A stretch of DNA of 24,317 bases from Mesoaciditoga sp964503355 (GTDB taxonomy: Bacteria; Thermotogota; Thermotogae; Mesoaciditogales; Mesoaciditogaceae), in the NCBI GenBank assembly GCA_964503355.1, contig CAZCZS010000019.1, forward strand, positions 1 through 24,317, given 5' to 3'. The notes beneath the pieces are model-generated. The model was given only the letters and a program-made list of their open reading frames with translations. It did no database searches and had not been told where the DNA came from. The position numbers and the translations under genes were made by a program. Below, piece after piece: positions 15,143-22,884 of this stretch. Each line of letters begins with the position of its first letter. Position 1 is the first letter of the stretch.

Positions 15143-16497
15143 AGATCCTTTACAGGCCTACAAATGGGGCGTACGATGTGATAAAGGGAAAAATTGAAGA
15201 GTTTGCCGTTGAGAACGGCACGTTTTCTTTTGATTTTTCGAATGTGAAGAAAATAGAAGAAATAAAAGGATATGTCTATCCGGGATTCATAGATGCTCAC
15301 GCCCATCTTGTTGGAACGGGGAAAAAGATGCTAACTCCGAATTTGGAAAATGTCAAAAGTGTGGAAGAACTTTTGGAAATAGCCTCTAAAGGAACGTACA
15401 CGGTTTTACGAGGATGGAATGAAGAAAAACTTGGAAGATATCCAAAAAAAGAAGAACTCGATGAAATTTCGCGTCCACTTATGGTCGTTAGAAGATGTGG
15501 TCATGTTGGCGTGGCAAATGACGCTTTCATGAAGATGGTTAATGTGAAGGTTCAAGATGGAATATTAAGGGAGAATCTTCTAACGAAGGCTCTGAACGCG
15601 TTGAAAGAAGATGAAGAAGAATTGTTGAAAGCCGTGAAAGCCGGTGAAAAAGAATTTTTCAAATATGGAGTTACAAGCGTTCATTCGGACGACATGTATT
15701 CGCTTCGCTTTGAGAGCGTGAAAAATGCCCTTAAGCAGGTTAAAATGGACGTTTATGAACATTATCATATTCATTCCTTAGATGAGTTGAACGAATTCAT
15801 CGAAATGGGAAAGCCGTTGAATTCCATAAAAGTTCTTCTGGATGGATCGCTTGGAGGTCACACCGCTTATTTAAGAAAACCTTATGCCGATGCCCAAACA
15901 CGCGGAGTTTTGAACTTTTCCATGGATGAATTCACGAAAATAGTTAAAAGAGCCGATGAAAATGGAGTTCAAGTTGTGGCGCACGTTATTGGAGATGGGG
16001 CGTTGGATATGGCTTTAAGGGTTTTCGAGAATACCGATCCAGCTTTGAGGCATCGATTGGTACACGTTCAAATTTCCGATGAAGGGCAATTACACGAGAT
16101 AAAAGAAGAAAAACTCTGTGTTGATGTTCAACCGCAGTTCTTTCTTTCAGATGAAAAGATGGCAATTGAAAGGTTGGGAGATAGATCAAGATTTTCTTAC
16201 AGATTCAAAGAAATGATAGATTTGGGAATTCCCACCGCCTTTTCGTCGGATTCACCGGTGGAAATTCCCGATCCACTTGCCGGAATAAGGGCCGCAAAAA
16301 GAATGGGCATAAGCGTTGAAGAAAGCCTAAAAGCTTACACGTTGCAAGGAGCTTATCAGGAGTTTTCTGAAGAACGAAAAGGCCTTTTCGCGGAAGGAAT
16401 GAAAGCTGATTTTGTCGTGCTTTCAGAACCGATTGAATTTGAAACGTCAAAAGTCATCGCCACTTACAAAAACGGTGAAATGGTTTTTTCAAGGTAG
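15139..16497 (+). CDS. Metal-dependent amidohydrolase, YtcJ/Amidohydrolase_3 type
   Basis: A 452-residue cytosolic member of the amidohydrolase superfamily. Visible: metal motif GFIDAHAH (H54, H56), the family's LRGWNEE segment, RRCGHVGVANDAFM, SIKVLLDGSLGGHTAYL (with a Lys that is a good candidate for the carboxylated metal bridge), VVAHVIGDGALDMAL, HRLVHVQ and SSDSPVE with the catalytic Asp. YtcJ-type proteins hydrolyse amides or formamides of varied compounds, so the substrate cannot be named. It is the last gene of the long plus-strand run and starts in an ATGA overlap with the SLH gene. Its 3' end overlaps the opposite-strand acetyltransferase gene by nine bases, with no terminator seen between them. 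Confidence 0.9.
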   Translation: MKILYRPTNGAYDVIKGKIEEFAVENGTFSFDFSNVKKIEEIKGYVYPGFIDAHAHLVGTGKKMLTPNLENVKSVEELLEIASKGTYTVLRGWNEEKLGRYPKKEELDEISRPLMVVRRCGHVGVANDAFMKMVNVKVQDGILRENLLTKALNALKEDEEELLKAVKAGEKEFFKYGVTSVHSDDMYSLRFESVKNALKQVKMDVYEHYHIHSLDELNEFIEMGKPLNSIKVLLDGSLGGHTAYLRKPYADAQTRGVLNFSMDEFTKIVKRADENGVQVVAHVIGDGALDMALRVFENTDPALRHRLVHVQISDEGQLHEIKEEKLCVDVQPQFFLSDEKMAIERLGDRSRFSYRFKEMIDLGIPTAFSSDSPVEIPDPLAGIRAAKRMGISVEESLKAYTLQGAYQEFSEERKGLFAEGMKADFVVLSEPIEFETSKVIATYKNGEMVFSR

Positions 16498-17016
16498 CAA
16501 TTCACCTTTCAGCAATCCCATGATCACCTCATCGTGGTATTTCCCATCTCGAAATATCTGTTTCCTTAAGTTTCCCTCCACCTTAAAACCAACTTTTTCG
16601 TAGGAACGAATGGCCCTTTTGTTAAAGGAAAAAGCGTGAAGTATCACTTTGTGGATGTTCATTTGATCGAATATGAATTTCACCAAAACCCTCATCGCAT
16701 CACTTCCGTACCCTTGCGAGAGATATTTTTTCCCCAAAAATATCCCCACTGTGGCAACGCTGTTTTTCCAATCGACTTTGGTTATACCGCAACCACCTAT
16801 GTATTTTTCATCTTCTTTTCTTTCGATTGCGAAATTGTAGAGATCTCCCTTCGCACTTTGTTCTTCATACCATTTTTCCTCTTCTTCAAATCTCCAGGGA
16901 TACGGAATTCCGGAAATCAAATTTTTTCTTATTTCAACGTCGTTTACGAATTTCCAAAGCGTTGGGATGTCATCTTTATGGTACTCTCTAAGTCTTACAA
17001 GTTTGCCTTCCAGCAC
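16489..17016 (-). CDS. GNAT-family N-acetyltransferase (RimJ/RimL-like)
   Basis: A 175-residue acetyl-CoA-dependent N-acetyltransferase. The N-terminal VRLREYHKDDIPTLWKFVNDVEI, the acetyl-CoA-binding loop SQGYGSDAMRVLVKFIF, and the closing block LHAFSFNKRAIRSYEKVGFKVEG with DGKYHDEVIMGLL are typical of RimJ/RimL and SpeG-type enzymes acting on protein N-termini or small amines; the substrate is not predictable. The start is taken as GTG 17014-17016 because AGGAGG (17025-17030 complement) lies eight bases upstream; the in-frame TTG at 17041-17043 overlaps the predicted -10 box and is rejected. Monocistronic, with its own promoter. Confidence 0.92.
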   Translation of the reverse strand: MLEGKLVRLREYHKDDIPTLWKFVNDVEIRKNLISGIPYPWRFEEEEKWYEEQSAKGDLYNFAIERKEDEKYIGGCGITKVDWKNSVATVGIFLGKKYLSQGYGSDAMRVLVKFIFDQMNIHKVILHAFSFNKRAIRSYEKVGFKVEGNLRKQIFRDGKYHDEVIMGLLKGELLP

Positions 17017-17024
17017 TTTTCTGT

Positions 17025-17030
17025 CCTCCT
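17025..17030 (-). promoter_or_regulatory. Ribosome binding site selecting the GTG start of the acetyltransferase
   Basis: AGGAGG on the minus strand, eight bases before GTG 17016. It decides against the upstream TTG. Confidence 0.75.
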
Positions 17031-17042
17031 TTTTTGCTTTCA

Positions 17043-17051
17043 ATTATACCA
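17043..17051 (-). promoter_or_regulatory. Extended -10 promoter of the acetyltransferase gene
   Basis: The minus strand reads TGGTATAAT: a perfect -10 TATAAT (17043-17048) with the TGn extension (17049-17051). No good -35 lies 17 bp upstream (TTCCAA), as is common for extended -10 promoters. The predicted start leaves a short leader carrying AGGAGG. Confidence 0.7.
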
Positions 17052-17132
17052 GTGATAGTGTCTACTTGGAATGGAGAAAAGTATTTGTTTCATAAATATT
17101 TTAATTACATATTTTTGAAACCATATTGTTAC

Positions 17133-17161
17133 TTGATACGATTTGAAAAAAGTGATATCAT
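17133..17161 (+). promoter_or_regulatory. Predicted promoter of the small-peptide leader unit
   Basis: TTGATA (17133-17138), a 17-bp spacer, then TATCAT (17156-17161): five of six consensus bases in each box. Predicted transcription start is near 17168. It is the only good plus-strand promoter I see before the downstream amidohydrolase gene. Confidence 0.7.
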
Positions 17162-17191
17162 AACCGTAAAACTTTCATGGCGAGGTAAAAA

Positions 17192-17290
17192 ATGAACGAG
17201 ATGAACGAGGCGAACTTTTTATTCAAAAATGAACTGAAATCTATTTACATGGTATTTATCTTGACCGCTGGTGGATTAGCGGGTGTTTAA
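17192..17290 (+). CDS. Small ORF, 32-residue peptide with hydrophobic C-terminus (leader peptide or small protein)
   Basis: ATG preceded by GAGGT (17182-17186) and a promoter 30 bases upstream. The peptide starts with a tandem MNEMNEA, has a charged middle (FKNELK) and ends in a hydrophobic YMVFILTAGGLAGV. I do not recognise it. The last five codons lie in the left arm of a strong hairpin (17270-17320), followed directly by an intrinsic terminator. That placement is typical of leader peptides in transcription attenuation, but the unit could instead encode a small membrane peptide. Translation is not proven. Confidence 0.5.
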   Translation: MNEMNEANFLFKNELKSIYMVFILTAGGLAGV

Positions 17291-17320
17291 CACATGCCTT
17301 GAACGAAACGCTAATCCACC
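17265..17320 (+). promoter_or_regulatory. Alternative RNA hairpins at the end of the small ORF (possible attenuator)
   Basis: A perfect 12-bp inverted repeat GGTGGATTAGCG (17270-17281) / CGCTAATCCACC (17309-17320) encloses the stop codon. An overlapping smaller hairpin CCGCT (17265-17269) / AGCGG (17278-17282) shares the left arm, so the two cannot form together. The larger stem abuts the terminator stem, allowing stacking. A ribosome finishing the small ORF would cover the left arm. Confidence 0.6.
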
Positions 17321-17349
17321 GGCCACATCAAAAAGATGTGGCCTTTTTT
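17321..17349 (+). terminator. Intrinsic terminator after the small ORF
   Basis: GGCCACATC (17321-17329), loop AAAAA, GATGTGGCC (17335-17343), then six T (17344-17349). It lies 40 bases before the amidohydrolase start with no room for another full promoter, so transcription of that gene probably depends on read-through. Confidence 0.93.
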
Positions 17350-17389
17350 ATTAAATTAGGAGCAAAAGAATTGAAAGGGGGAAAAGAGA

Positions 17390-18599
17390 ATGTTGATTCT
17401 TAAGAATTTGAATCTTGTAGATGGTGAAGGAAATCTTTTGGAGAACAAGAGCGTGCTGATCGAAGGTACAAAGATAAAAGAAATAAAAAGTGGAGATGTG
17501 AACTTGTCAAACGCGGAATTTTTGGATTTGAAGGGTTATACCATACTTCCTGGCTTGATAGATACGCATCTTCATTTAGGGTGGAATGGAGAACCAAACA
17601 TAGAAATTGCGATGTTAAAAGAGCTGCTTCCCACCACGGCGTTGAAAGCTTACGTGAATGCGAGAAAAGATCTTTTAGCGGGATTCACGACCGTGCGTTC
17701 TTTGGGGGATAGAGGATATATCGATGTCGCGTTGAAAAGAGCTATAGAAGACGGAACTGTTGAAGGACCGCGCATGAAAGTTGCCGGCCAAGCGATTTCC
17801 ATGACCGGTGGTCATGGAGATATGTGGTTGGCTCCAGAAGTGAGTTCTTCGGGTTTTGGTGTTATAGCAGATGGAATTGATGAGATGAGAAAAGCCGCCC
17901 GCTATCAGATAAAAATGGGAGCCGATTTCATCAAAACTGATGGCAACAGGCGGAGTTATGTCGCAAGGAGACGAACCCGGTTCTGCTCAACTCAGTGAAG
18001 AAGAAATGAGAGTGGCTGTGATGGAAGCACATAAAGCCGGTAAGAAGTCCGCAGCCCATGCTCAGGGAACACAAGGCATCAAAAATGCCATAAAAGCTGG
18101 TATCGATTCGATAGAACACGGCATATTCTTGGATGAGGAATCGATACAAATGATGAAAGAAAAGGGGGTGTTTCTGGTTCCAACTCTTTCTGCGGTGTTT
18201 AACATCAAAAAAAATGGAAAAGAAGCGGGAATTCCTGAATATGCGGTTAAAAAAGTGGAAAAGATAATGGAACGTCATCTTGAGAGTTTCAAAAAAGCGT
18301 ACGAAGCTGGAGTGAAAATCGCCATGGGCACAGATGCTGCCACGCCATTTAACAGACATGGAGAAAACGCCCAAGAGTTGGAGTTGATGGTAAAAGCTGG
18401 CATGAAACCTGTGGATGCCATAGTAGCGGCCACCAAAGGAGGTGCGGAACTGTTGGGAATGGATCACATGATCGGTACTCTCGAAGCTGAAAAAGAGGCG
18501 GACATCATCGCCGTTGAAGGAAATCCACTTGAAAATGTAAGCCTTTTGAAAGACGTGAAATTCGTCATGAAAGCCGGAAAAATTTACAAATTCATTTGA
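17390..18599 (+). pseudogene. Prolidase/imidazolonepropionase-related amidohydrolase, interrupted by a one-base frameshift
   Basis: Two frames (17390-17935 and 17937-18599) together give one 402-residue metal-dependent hydrolase of the Xaa-Pro dipeptidase/imidazolonepropionase-related type. The first part has GLIDTHLHLG (H60, H62), GFTTVRSLGD and ISMTGGHGDMW, and ends GADFIK. The second begins LMATGGVMSQGDEPG and has AHAQGTQGIKNAIKAGIDSIEHG and MGTDAAT. Removing one A from the run 17933-17936 restores FIKLMATGG, the expected sequence around the carboxylated metal-bridging Lys (K182). Everything else is intact and codon use does not change, so a sequencing error or very recent mutation is likely. 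AAAGGGGG precedes the ATG. An exported peptide-type binding protein gene follows. Confidence 0.88.
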
Positions 18600-18619
18600 T
18601 TTTATAGGGGGTGTGTTTT

Positions 18620-20476
18620 ATGAAAAAAAGTGACTTCTTTGAAATCTTTCTTTTCACTTTGATGATGGTCAACTTTGCCATTTTTGCGTTTTCCGCCGTT
18701 CCAAATCCGGAAACCGTCGTCTATGAACAAGATCGAGCTGTTGAAACGTTGGATCCGGTTATGGTGATAGATACGGCTTCCTTTGAAGTGCTCAGCAACG
18801 TGTATGAAACTCTTATCGAACCAGCTGGCACGTCTTTAACGAAGTACACACCTGTACTCTCTACAAACGTTCCTTCGATATCCGATGGAACAATTCGAGA
18901 TGGTGGCAAAACGTACATCTTTCATATAAGGCGGGGAGTGCACTTTCAAAATGGTGATTTGCTGACTCCGCAAGATGTTGTGTATTCGCTTGAGAGAGAC
19001 GTTATCGTTGGCATGGCCGGCGGCAATTCTCACGAATTGACTGAACCGATGTTTCCAAAGATAAATGGTTCTTACGTTAGCAACATCACCCAGTGGGCGG
19101 AGAAATTCGCCGGTAAGAAATGGGATGATCTCTTCGCGAGTGATACAAGGACACCTAAAGATGAAAGTTGTAAACAAGCCCTTATAAAAACGTTCGAACT
19201 TTTGGCAAAAGATTTTGAAATAAAGGGAAACGACGTGATAATTCATCTGCCTCATCCTTACTCACCGTTCTTCAATTCCATAATAGATTCGGTTGCCATG
19301 ATAGTGGATAAAAAGTGGGCAATAGCCCATGGAGCATGGCCTGGTACAGCCGACACTTGGTGGCGATATTACAATCCGACTCGTCAGAAAGATCCCCTTT
19401 ATTCGATTACCAACGGAACGGGGCCATTTGAAGTTTATAAGTGGGTAAAGGGAAGAGAAGTCATCATGAAAAGATTCGACGGCTATTGGGGAAAACCTGC
19501 GAAGATAAAATACGCCATCATAAAAACGGTGCCGGAATTCACAACGAGAAAGCTGGATTTGATTCGTGGGAATGCGGATATAATTTCCGTTCCTCCTCAA
19601 TTTATCGGCCAAGTTAAACATATCAAAGGTGTGGTTGTATCAAAGAACATACCCGAACTCGCAGAGTATCAAATTTCATTTGCTTTCAGTGTCGAACCGC
19701 ATAGCAAGTACATATATTCTGGCAAACTCGATGGCGATGGCATACCACCAGATTTCTTTTCCAATTTGAATATAAGAAAAGGTTTCGAATATCTTTTTCC
19801 TCACAAAATCTATATAAAAGAAGTTTGGAATGGTCTCGGCATAGAGCCAAACAGTCCTATTTCCAAAGGATTGTTGGGTTACGATCCAAAAATGCCGATG
19901 TATCATCAAGATCTTGAAAAGGCCGCCGAGTATTTCAAAAAGGCTTACGGTGGTAAAGTGTGGGAAAAGGGATTTAAAGTTGCGATAATTTACAATTCGA
20001 CAGATCCTACCATGAAACAAGCTTGTGAAATATTGAAAGACTATGCCAGACGCGTGAATCCCAAATTCAAAGTAATACCCGTTCCAATGCTCTGGGCCTC
20101 TCTTGTTGACTCCTTTCTTAGTAACAAGATACCGTTGATAGCGTTGGATTGGTTTGGAACCAGTTCTTACGATCGCGTATACGGTTATCTTTCTTCTCAT
20201 GGAGTTTACGGACTCGCGCTTGGTGAGAAATTCCGTGAATTGGCCCGACGTGAATTTGATCCCCTTATAAACGCAGCTGTTTCAGCATCAAGCACTAAGG
20301 AAGCCGAAAAAATATACAAAGAAATAGGTATGAAAACTTACCAACAGGCCATAATGATTTGGCTTATCCAACCATCTCGACAGCTGGTGTACAGAAGTTG
20401 GTTGAAAGGGCTTTATCCGGCAAATTACAATCCGTTCCGTGATAAAGATCTCGTTTTTTACACCTTGTACAAATGA
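18620..20476 (+). CDS. ABC transporter substrate-binding protein, SBP_bac_5 family (peptide/oligosaccharide)
   Basis: A 618-residue exported binding protein. The N-terminal 25 or so residues form a signal peptide ending AFSA, with no lipobox Cys, so it is free in the periplasm or anchored another way. Family signatures: VETLDPVMVIDTASFEVLSNVYETL near the start (in parts) and YIFHIRRGVHFQNGDLLTPQDVVYSLERD-type pattern (HIRRGVHFQNGD, LTPQDVVYSLER), then NGTGPFEVYKW and the C-terminal KEIGMKTYQQA. In Thermotogae this family includes both peptide and cello- or xylo-oligosaccharide binders, so the ligand is open. No permease or ATPase genes are adjacent. The ATG at 18620 follows AGGGGGTG; the GTG at 18611 is part of that site. 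Confidence 0.92.
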   Translation: MKKSDFFEIFLFTLMMVNFAIFAFSAVPNPETVVYEQDRAVETLDPVMVIDTASFEVLSNVYETLIEPAGTSLTKYTPVLSTNVPSISDGTIRDGGKTYIFHIRRGVHFQNGDLLTPQDVVYSLERDVIVGMAGGNSHELTEPMFPKINGSYVSNITQWAEKFAGKKWDDLFASDTRTPKDESCKQALIKTFELLAKDFEIKGNDVIIHLPHPYSPFFNSIIDSVAMIVDKKWAIAHGAWPGTADTWWRYYNPTRQKDPLYSITNGTGPFEVYKWVKGREVIMKRFDGYWGKPAKIKYAIIKTVPEFTTRKLDLIRGNADIISVPPQFIGQVKHIKGVVVSKNIPELAEYQISFAFSVEPHSKYIYSGKLDGDGIPPDFFSNLNIRKGFEYLFPHKIYIKEVWNGLGIEPNSPISKGLLGYDPKMPMYHQDLEKAAEYFKKAYGGKVWEKGFKVAIIYNSTDPTMKQACEILKDYARRVNPKFKVIPVPMLWASLVDSFLSNKIPLIALDWFGTSSYDRVYGYLSSHGVYGLALGEKFRELARREFDPLINAAVSASSTKEAEKIYKEIGMKTYQQAIMIWLIQPSRQLVYRSWLKGLYPANYNPFRDKDLVFYTLYK

Positions 20477-20510
20477 GATTTATCCCTCCATTAAGATAAA
20501 TTATGTTTTA

Positions 20511-20538
20511 GGAGTGCCAGGAAGGCACTCCCTTTTTT
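20511..20538 (+). terminator. Intrinsic terminator after the substrate-binding protein gene
   Basis: GGAGTGCC (20511-20518), loop AGGAA, GGCACTCC (20524-20531), then C and six T (20533-20538). The minus strand lacks a T run, so it serves only the plus strand. Confidence 0.93.
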
Positions 20539-20608
20539 ATGTTATCTAACTCACCTTCACTTACCCTGTATCGGTAATATCGCGAATTTTTCAACACTTA
20601 CCGTTTTA

Positions 20609-22852
20609 CTACTCACGTGATGTGTGCCTGTTGACGAATTTTTCCACCCCTTCAAGAATGTGCTCGGCATCGAGATGGGCCTCTTGAATAACCTCTTGCA
20701 ACGTTCCTCCCGTTCTCCATTTGTCATCCCAATCTGATGAAAGGCAATAACGAGCATTTTCCTTCGTCGCCAACCATTCTTCGACGGCTTTTAAAGACTC
20801 ATTCGTGATGATCATGGAGTTTTTCCAATCTTCCCAAGGTAGAACCTTGTTCTTGTACTCTTCGCTTTGTACATCGAAAAGCTCTTTCGACGGAATGGAA
20901 ACTATCTTGAGATTGTACCTTCTATCTATTTCGTCTATAACTTGAAGCAAATTGTAAGTGGAGATCGTTCCTCTAACCAATATCGTTCCGTCCTTTTTTC
21001 CCTCTTTGAAATCTCTTAAGATGTATGCCCCTTTCGCGGCTTCAAAGTGAGACGGAATTTTAAGTTTTTTCCTGTCTGGCACTTCTATTGGAGGACGGGT
21101 GAGGTGCAAGGCGATTATTGGAACATTCGTTGAAAAAGCCGCCGCCAACAGCACTGCCACTTCATTTGCCTCCCATGGATAAAGGTTTATGATGTGTCCT
21201 TTTGGAAAAAGCTGGGTAACTATCGGAGAAAATATGCCGAAGTGAGTTCTGGAATCGTCTGCCGTTTCAGGTCCAGAATGTCCGGCTATCCAGAGAATTT
21301 TTCCAAGTTTTAAGGGGCAATCTTGCGCCATTTGGGAGAAAAGTCTATATTCACCGTATTTTAAGTAAGAAAAGGCACCGTAGGTGGAAGTGGCCATGTA
21401 AAAGCCGTTGAACGATTCAAATGGTTCATTTGAAAGGTTAATCGATGCCACACCTGCTGAAATTCCAGCGTTTGTGAATTCCGTGATCTCTTGGGGAAGC
21501 AGCACGCCATCGGGATTTTTTTCCTTGTTGTACCAACCGTATCCTTCAAACTCTCCGAATGACTCAGCGAATCCCGAGATGTTGGTGGATTTCGCCAGAT
21601 CGGCAGACGCTGCCAAAAAAAGCGGACGATCGTATTTCCTTTTACTTTCCGCATTTATCCATGCTCCCCATCTTTTGAGAGCAGCTCTGTTCGCAACATT
21701 TGTCCCCGCCTCAAAGAAAAGCTCCTTTGGATATTTTTCATAATCGAAAAGATCTCGATCCTTGAATATCTCAGCGTTCAATGTAACCTTTCTCTTTGGT
21801 ACACTTTCAGCGATTTCGATCAGCTCATCACTCAAATGCGTCAAAAGTTCTTCGTTCTTCAAAACGACGTTGACGATCTTTCTCAAATTTTCCATGGTTT
21901 GATTCACGAATTCTTGGCCTTCGGGTGCGGCTTTTCCGAATCCTGAAAAATCAACGTTGTACTTTTTCATGAACTCTTCTCTGGTTTTCCAAAAGATATC
22001 GGAGTTCGCCTTATGAGGGGTACCGTGGGATTTGTTATCGTATATACCGTATCCATATCCTTTACGCGTTTTGAACCATGCAACGTTTGGAATGTTTTTC
22101 TTCTTGGACGTTTCCAACTTTTCAAAGGTACTTAGGACGGCTCCCCAGTTATGCCCATCTTCACACCCGACGACGTTCCAGCCATAAGATTTGAACCAAA
22201 TGTCTGGATCACCGTATATCACCGAATTCGTTGGCCTATCGTCTATACCGTAATTGTTCCAATCGATGAGCCAATAAAGGTTGTCAAGTCCAAGTCCCCA
22301 CGCTGAATTTTTTGACTCATGCGATGCGCCGGGTGTAAGACCACCCTCGCCTTCTATCGCCCACACTTTAACATCACTCAATCCAGCTCTTTTCAAAGCG
22401 AACGCTTCACCTACCGAAGCGGGTAAGCCGTGCCCCGATGGACCGGTGTTGAATTTCAAAAAGAGGGTTTTCCCGCTGAATTCCGCATGACCCGAAAGAC
22501 CGCCTCTATGCCTGAATTTTAAGAGATCGTCCAACAGTACAATTCGAGAAGGATCTATTTTGAATCTTTCATCTTTTGTCTCTTCGAAACGTTTTTTAAA
22601 CGTTTCAGCTATGATCGCCAAAACGGCGTAGATGAGTGGAACCGTATGTCCGGCGCTTAGTATAAACCTGTCTCCAAGAGGATTCTCCGGATGACGTATG
22701 TCGTAACGCATTTTCTTTGAAAGGAGAGCTCCCCATAGTATGTGCATTTTCGACCGTGAACCTCCCGGATGACCACTTTGACGCAAATTCAGTGTGAAAT
22801 CTATAAGCTGACCTGTGACATCTTTTAAAATTTCAAGCTCTTCAAAGTTCAT
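20609..22852 (-). CDS. Transketolase-like thiamine-diphosphate enzyme (enlarged)
   Basis: A 747-residue protein with transketolase architecture. The N-terminal ThDP-binding half has RQSGHPGGSRSKMHILWGALL, DRFILSAGHTVPLIYA, FNTGPSGHGLPASVGEAFA and the diphosphate/Mg motif EGEGGLTPGASHES...LYWLIDWNNYG. The pyrimidine-binding half has FFEAGTNVANRAALKRWGAW, ASADLAKSTNISGF and NAGISAGVASINLS. The C-terminal domain has IPSKELFDVQSEEY. It is about 80-120 residues longer than ordinary transketolases (630-670), with extra length near the middle (around 300-370). Transketolases move two-carbon units between sugar phosphates; whether this one does so or uses other substrates is open. ATG 22852 with AGGGGTGA upstream is preferred over GTG 22861. 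Last gene of a minus-strand operon; no T-run terminator follows. Confidence 0.87.
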   Translation of the reverse strand: MNFEELEILKDVTGQLIDFTLNLRQSGHPGGSRSKMHILWGALLSKKMRYDIRHPENPLGDRFILSAGHTVPLIYAVLAIIAETFKKRFEETKDERFKIDPSRIVLLDDLLKFRHRGGLSGHAEFSGKTLFLKFNTGPSGHGLPASVGEAFALKRAGLSDVKVWAIEGEGGLTPGASHESKNSAWGLGLDNLYWLIDWNNYGIDDRPTNSVIYGDPDIWFKSYGWNVVGCEDGHNWGAVLSTFEKLETSKKKNIPNVAWFKTRKGYGYGIYDNKSHGTPHKANSDIFWKTREEFMKKYNVDFSGFGKAAPEGQEFVNQTMENLRKIVNVVLKNEELLTHLSDELIEIAESVPKRKVTLNAEIFKDRDLFDYEKYPKELFFEAGTNVANRAALKRWGAWINAESKRKYDRPLFLAASADLAKSTNISGFAESFGEFEGYGWYNKEKNPDGVLLPQEITEFTNAGISAGVASINLSNEPFESFNGFYMATSTYGAFSYLKYGEYRLFSQMAQDCPLKLGKILWIAGHSGPETADDSRTHFGIFSPIVTQLFPKGHIINLYPWEANEVAVLLAAAFSTNVPIIALHLTRPPIEVPDRKKLKIPSHFEAAKGAYILRDFKEGKKDGTILVRGTISTYNLLQVIDEIDRRYNLKIVSIPSKELFDVQSEEYKNKVLPWEDWKNSMIITNESLKAVEEWLATKENARYCLSSDWDDKWRTGGTLQEVIQEAHLDAEHILEGVEKFVNRHTSRE

Positions 22853-22884
22853 TCTTCTCACCCCTTGCTTTTCCCTTTGTGTTT

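Noticed and set aside
17265..17343. tRNA or other classic structured RNA
   Set aside because: The stems do not form a cloverleaf and there is no CCA end or T-loop; the hairpins fit leader plus terminator. No known riboswitch motif was recognised.
17931..18467. Minus-strand frame opposite the amidohydrolase
   Set aside because: His/Phe-rich antisense frame with no start signals; the plus-strand frame has clear catalytic motifs.
20511..20538. Terminator serving the transketolase-like gene on the minus strand
   Set aside because: The stem is symmetric, but on the minus strand it is followed by TAAAAC, not a T run.
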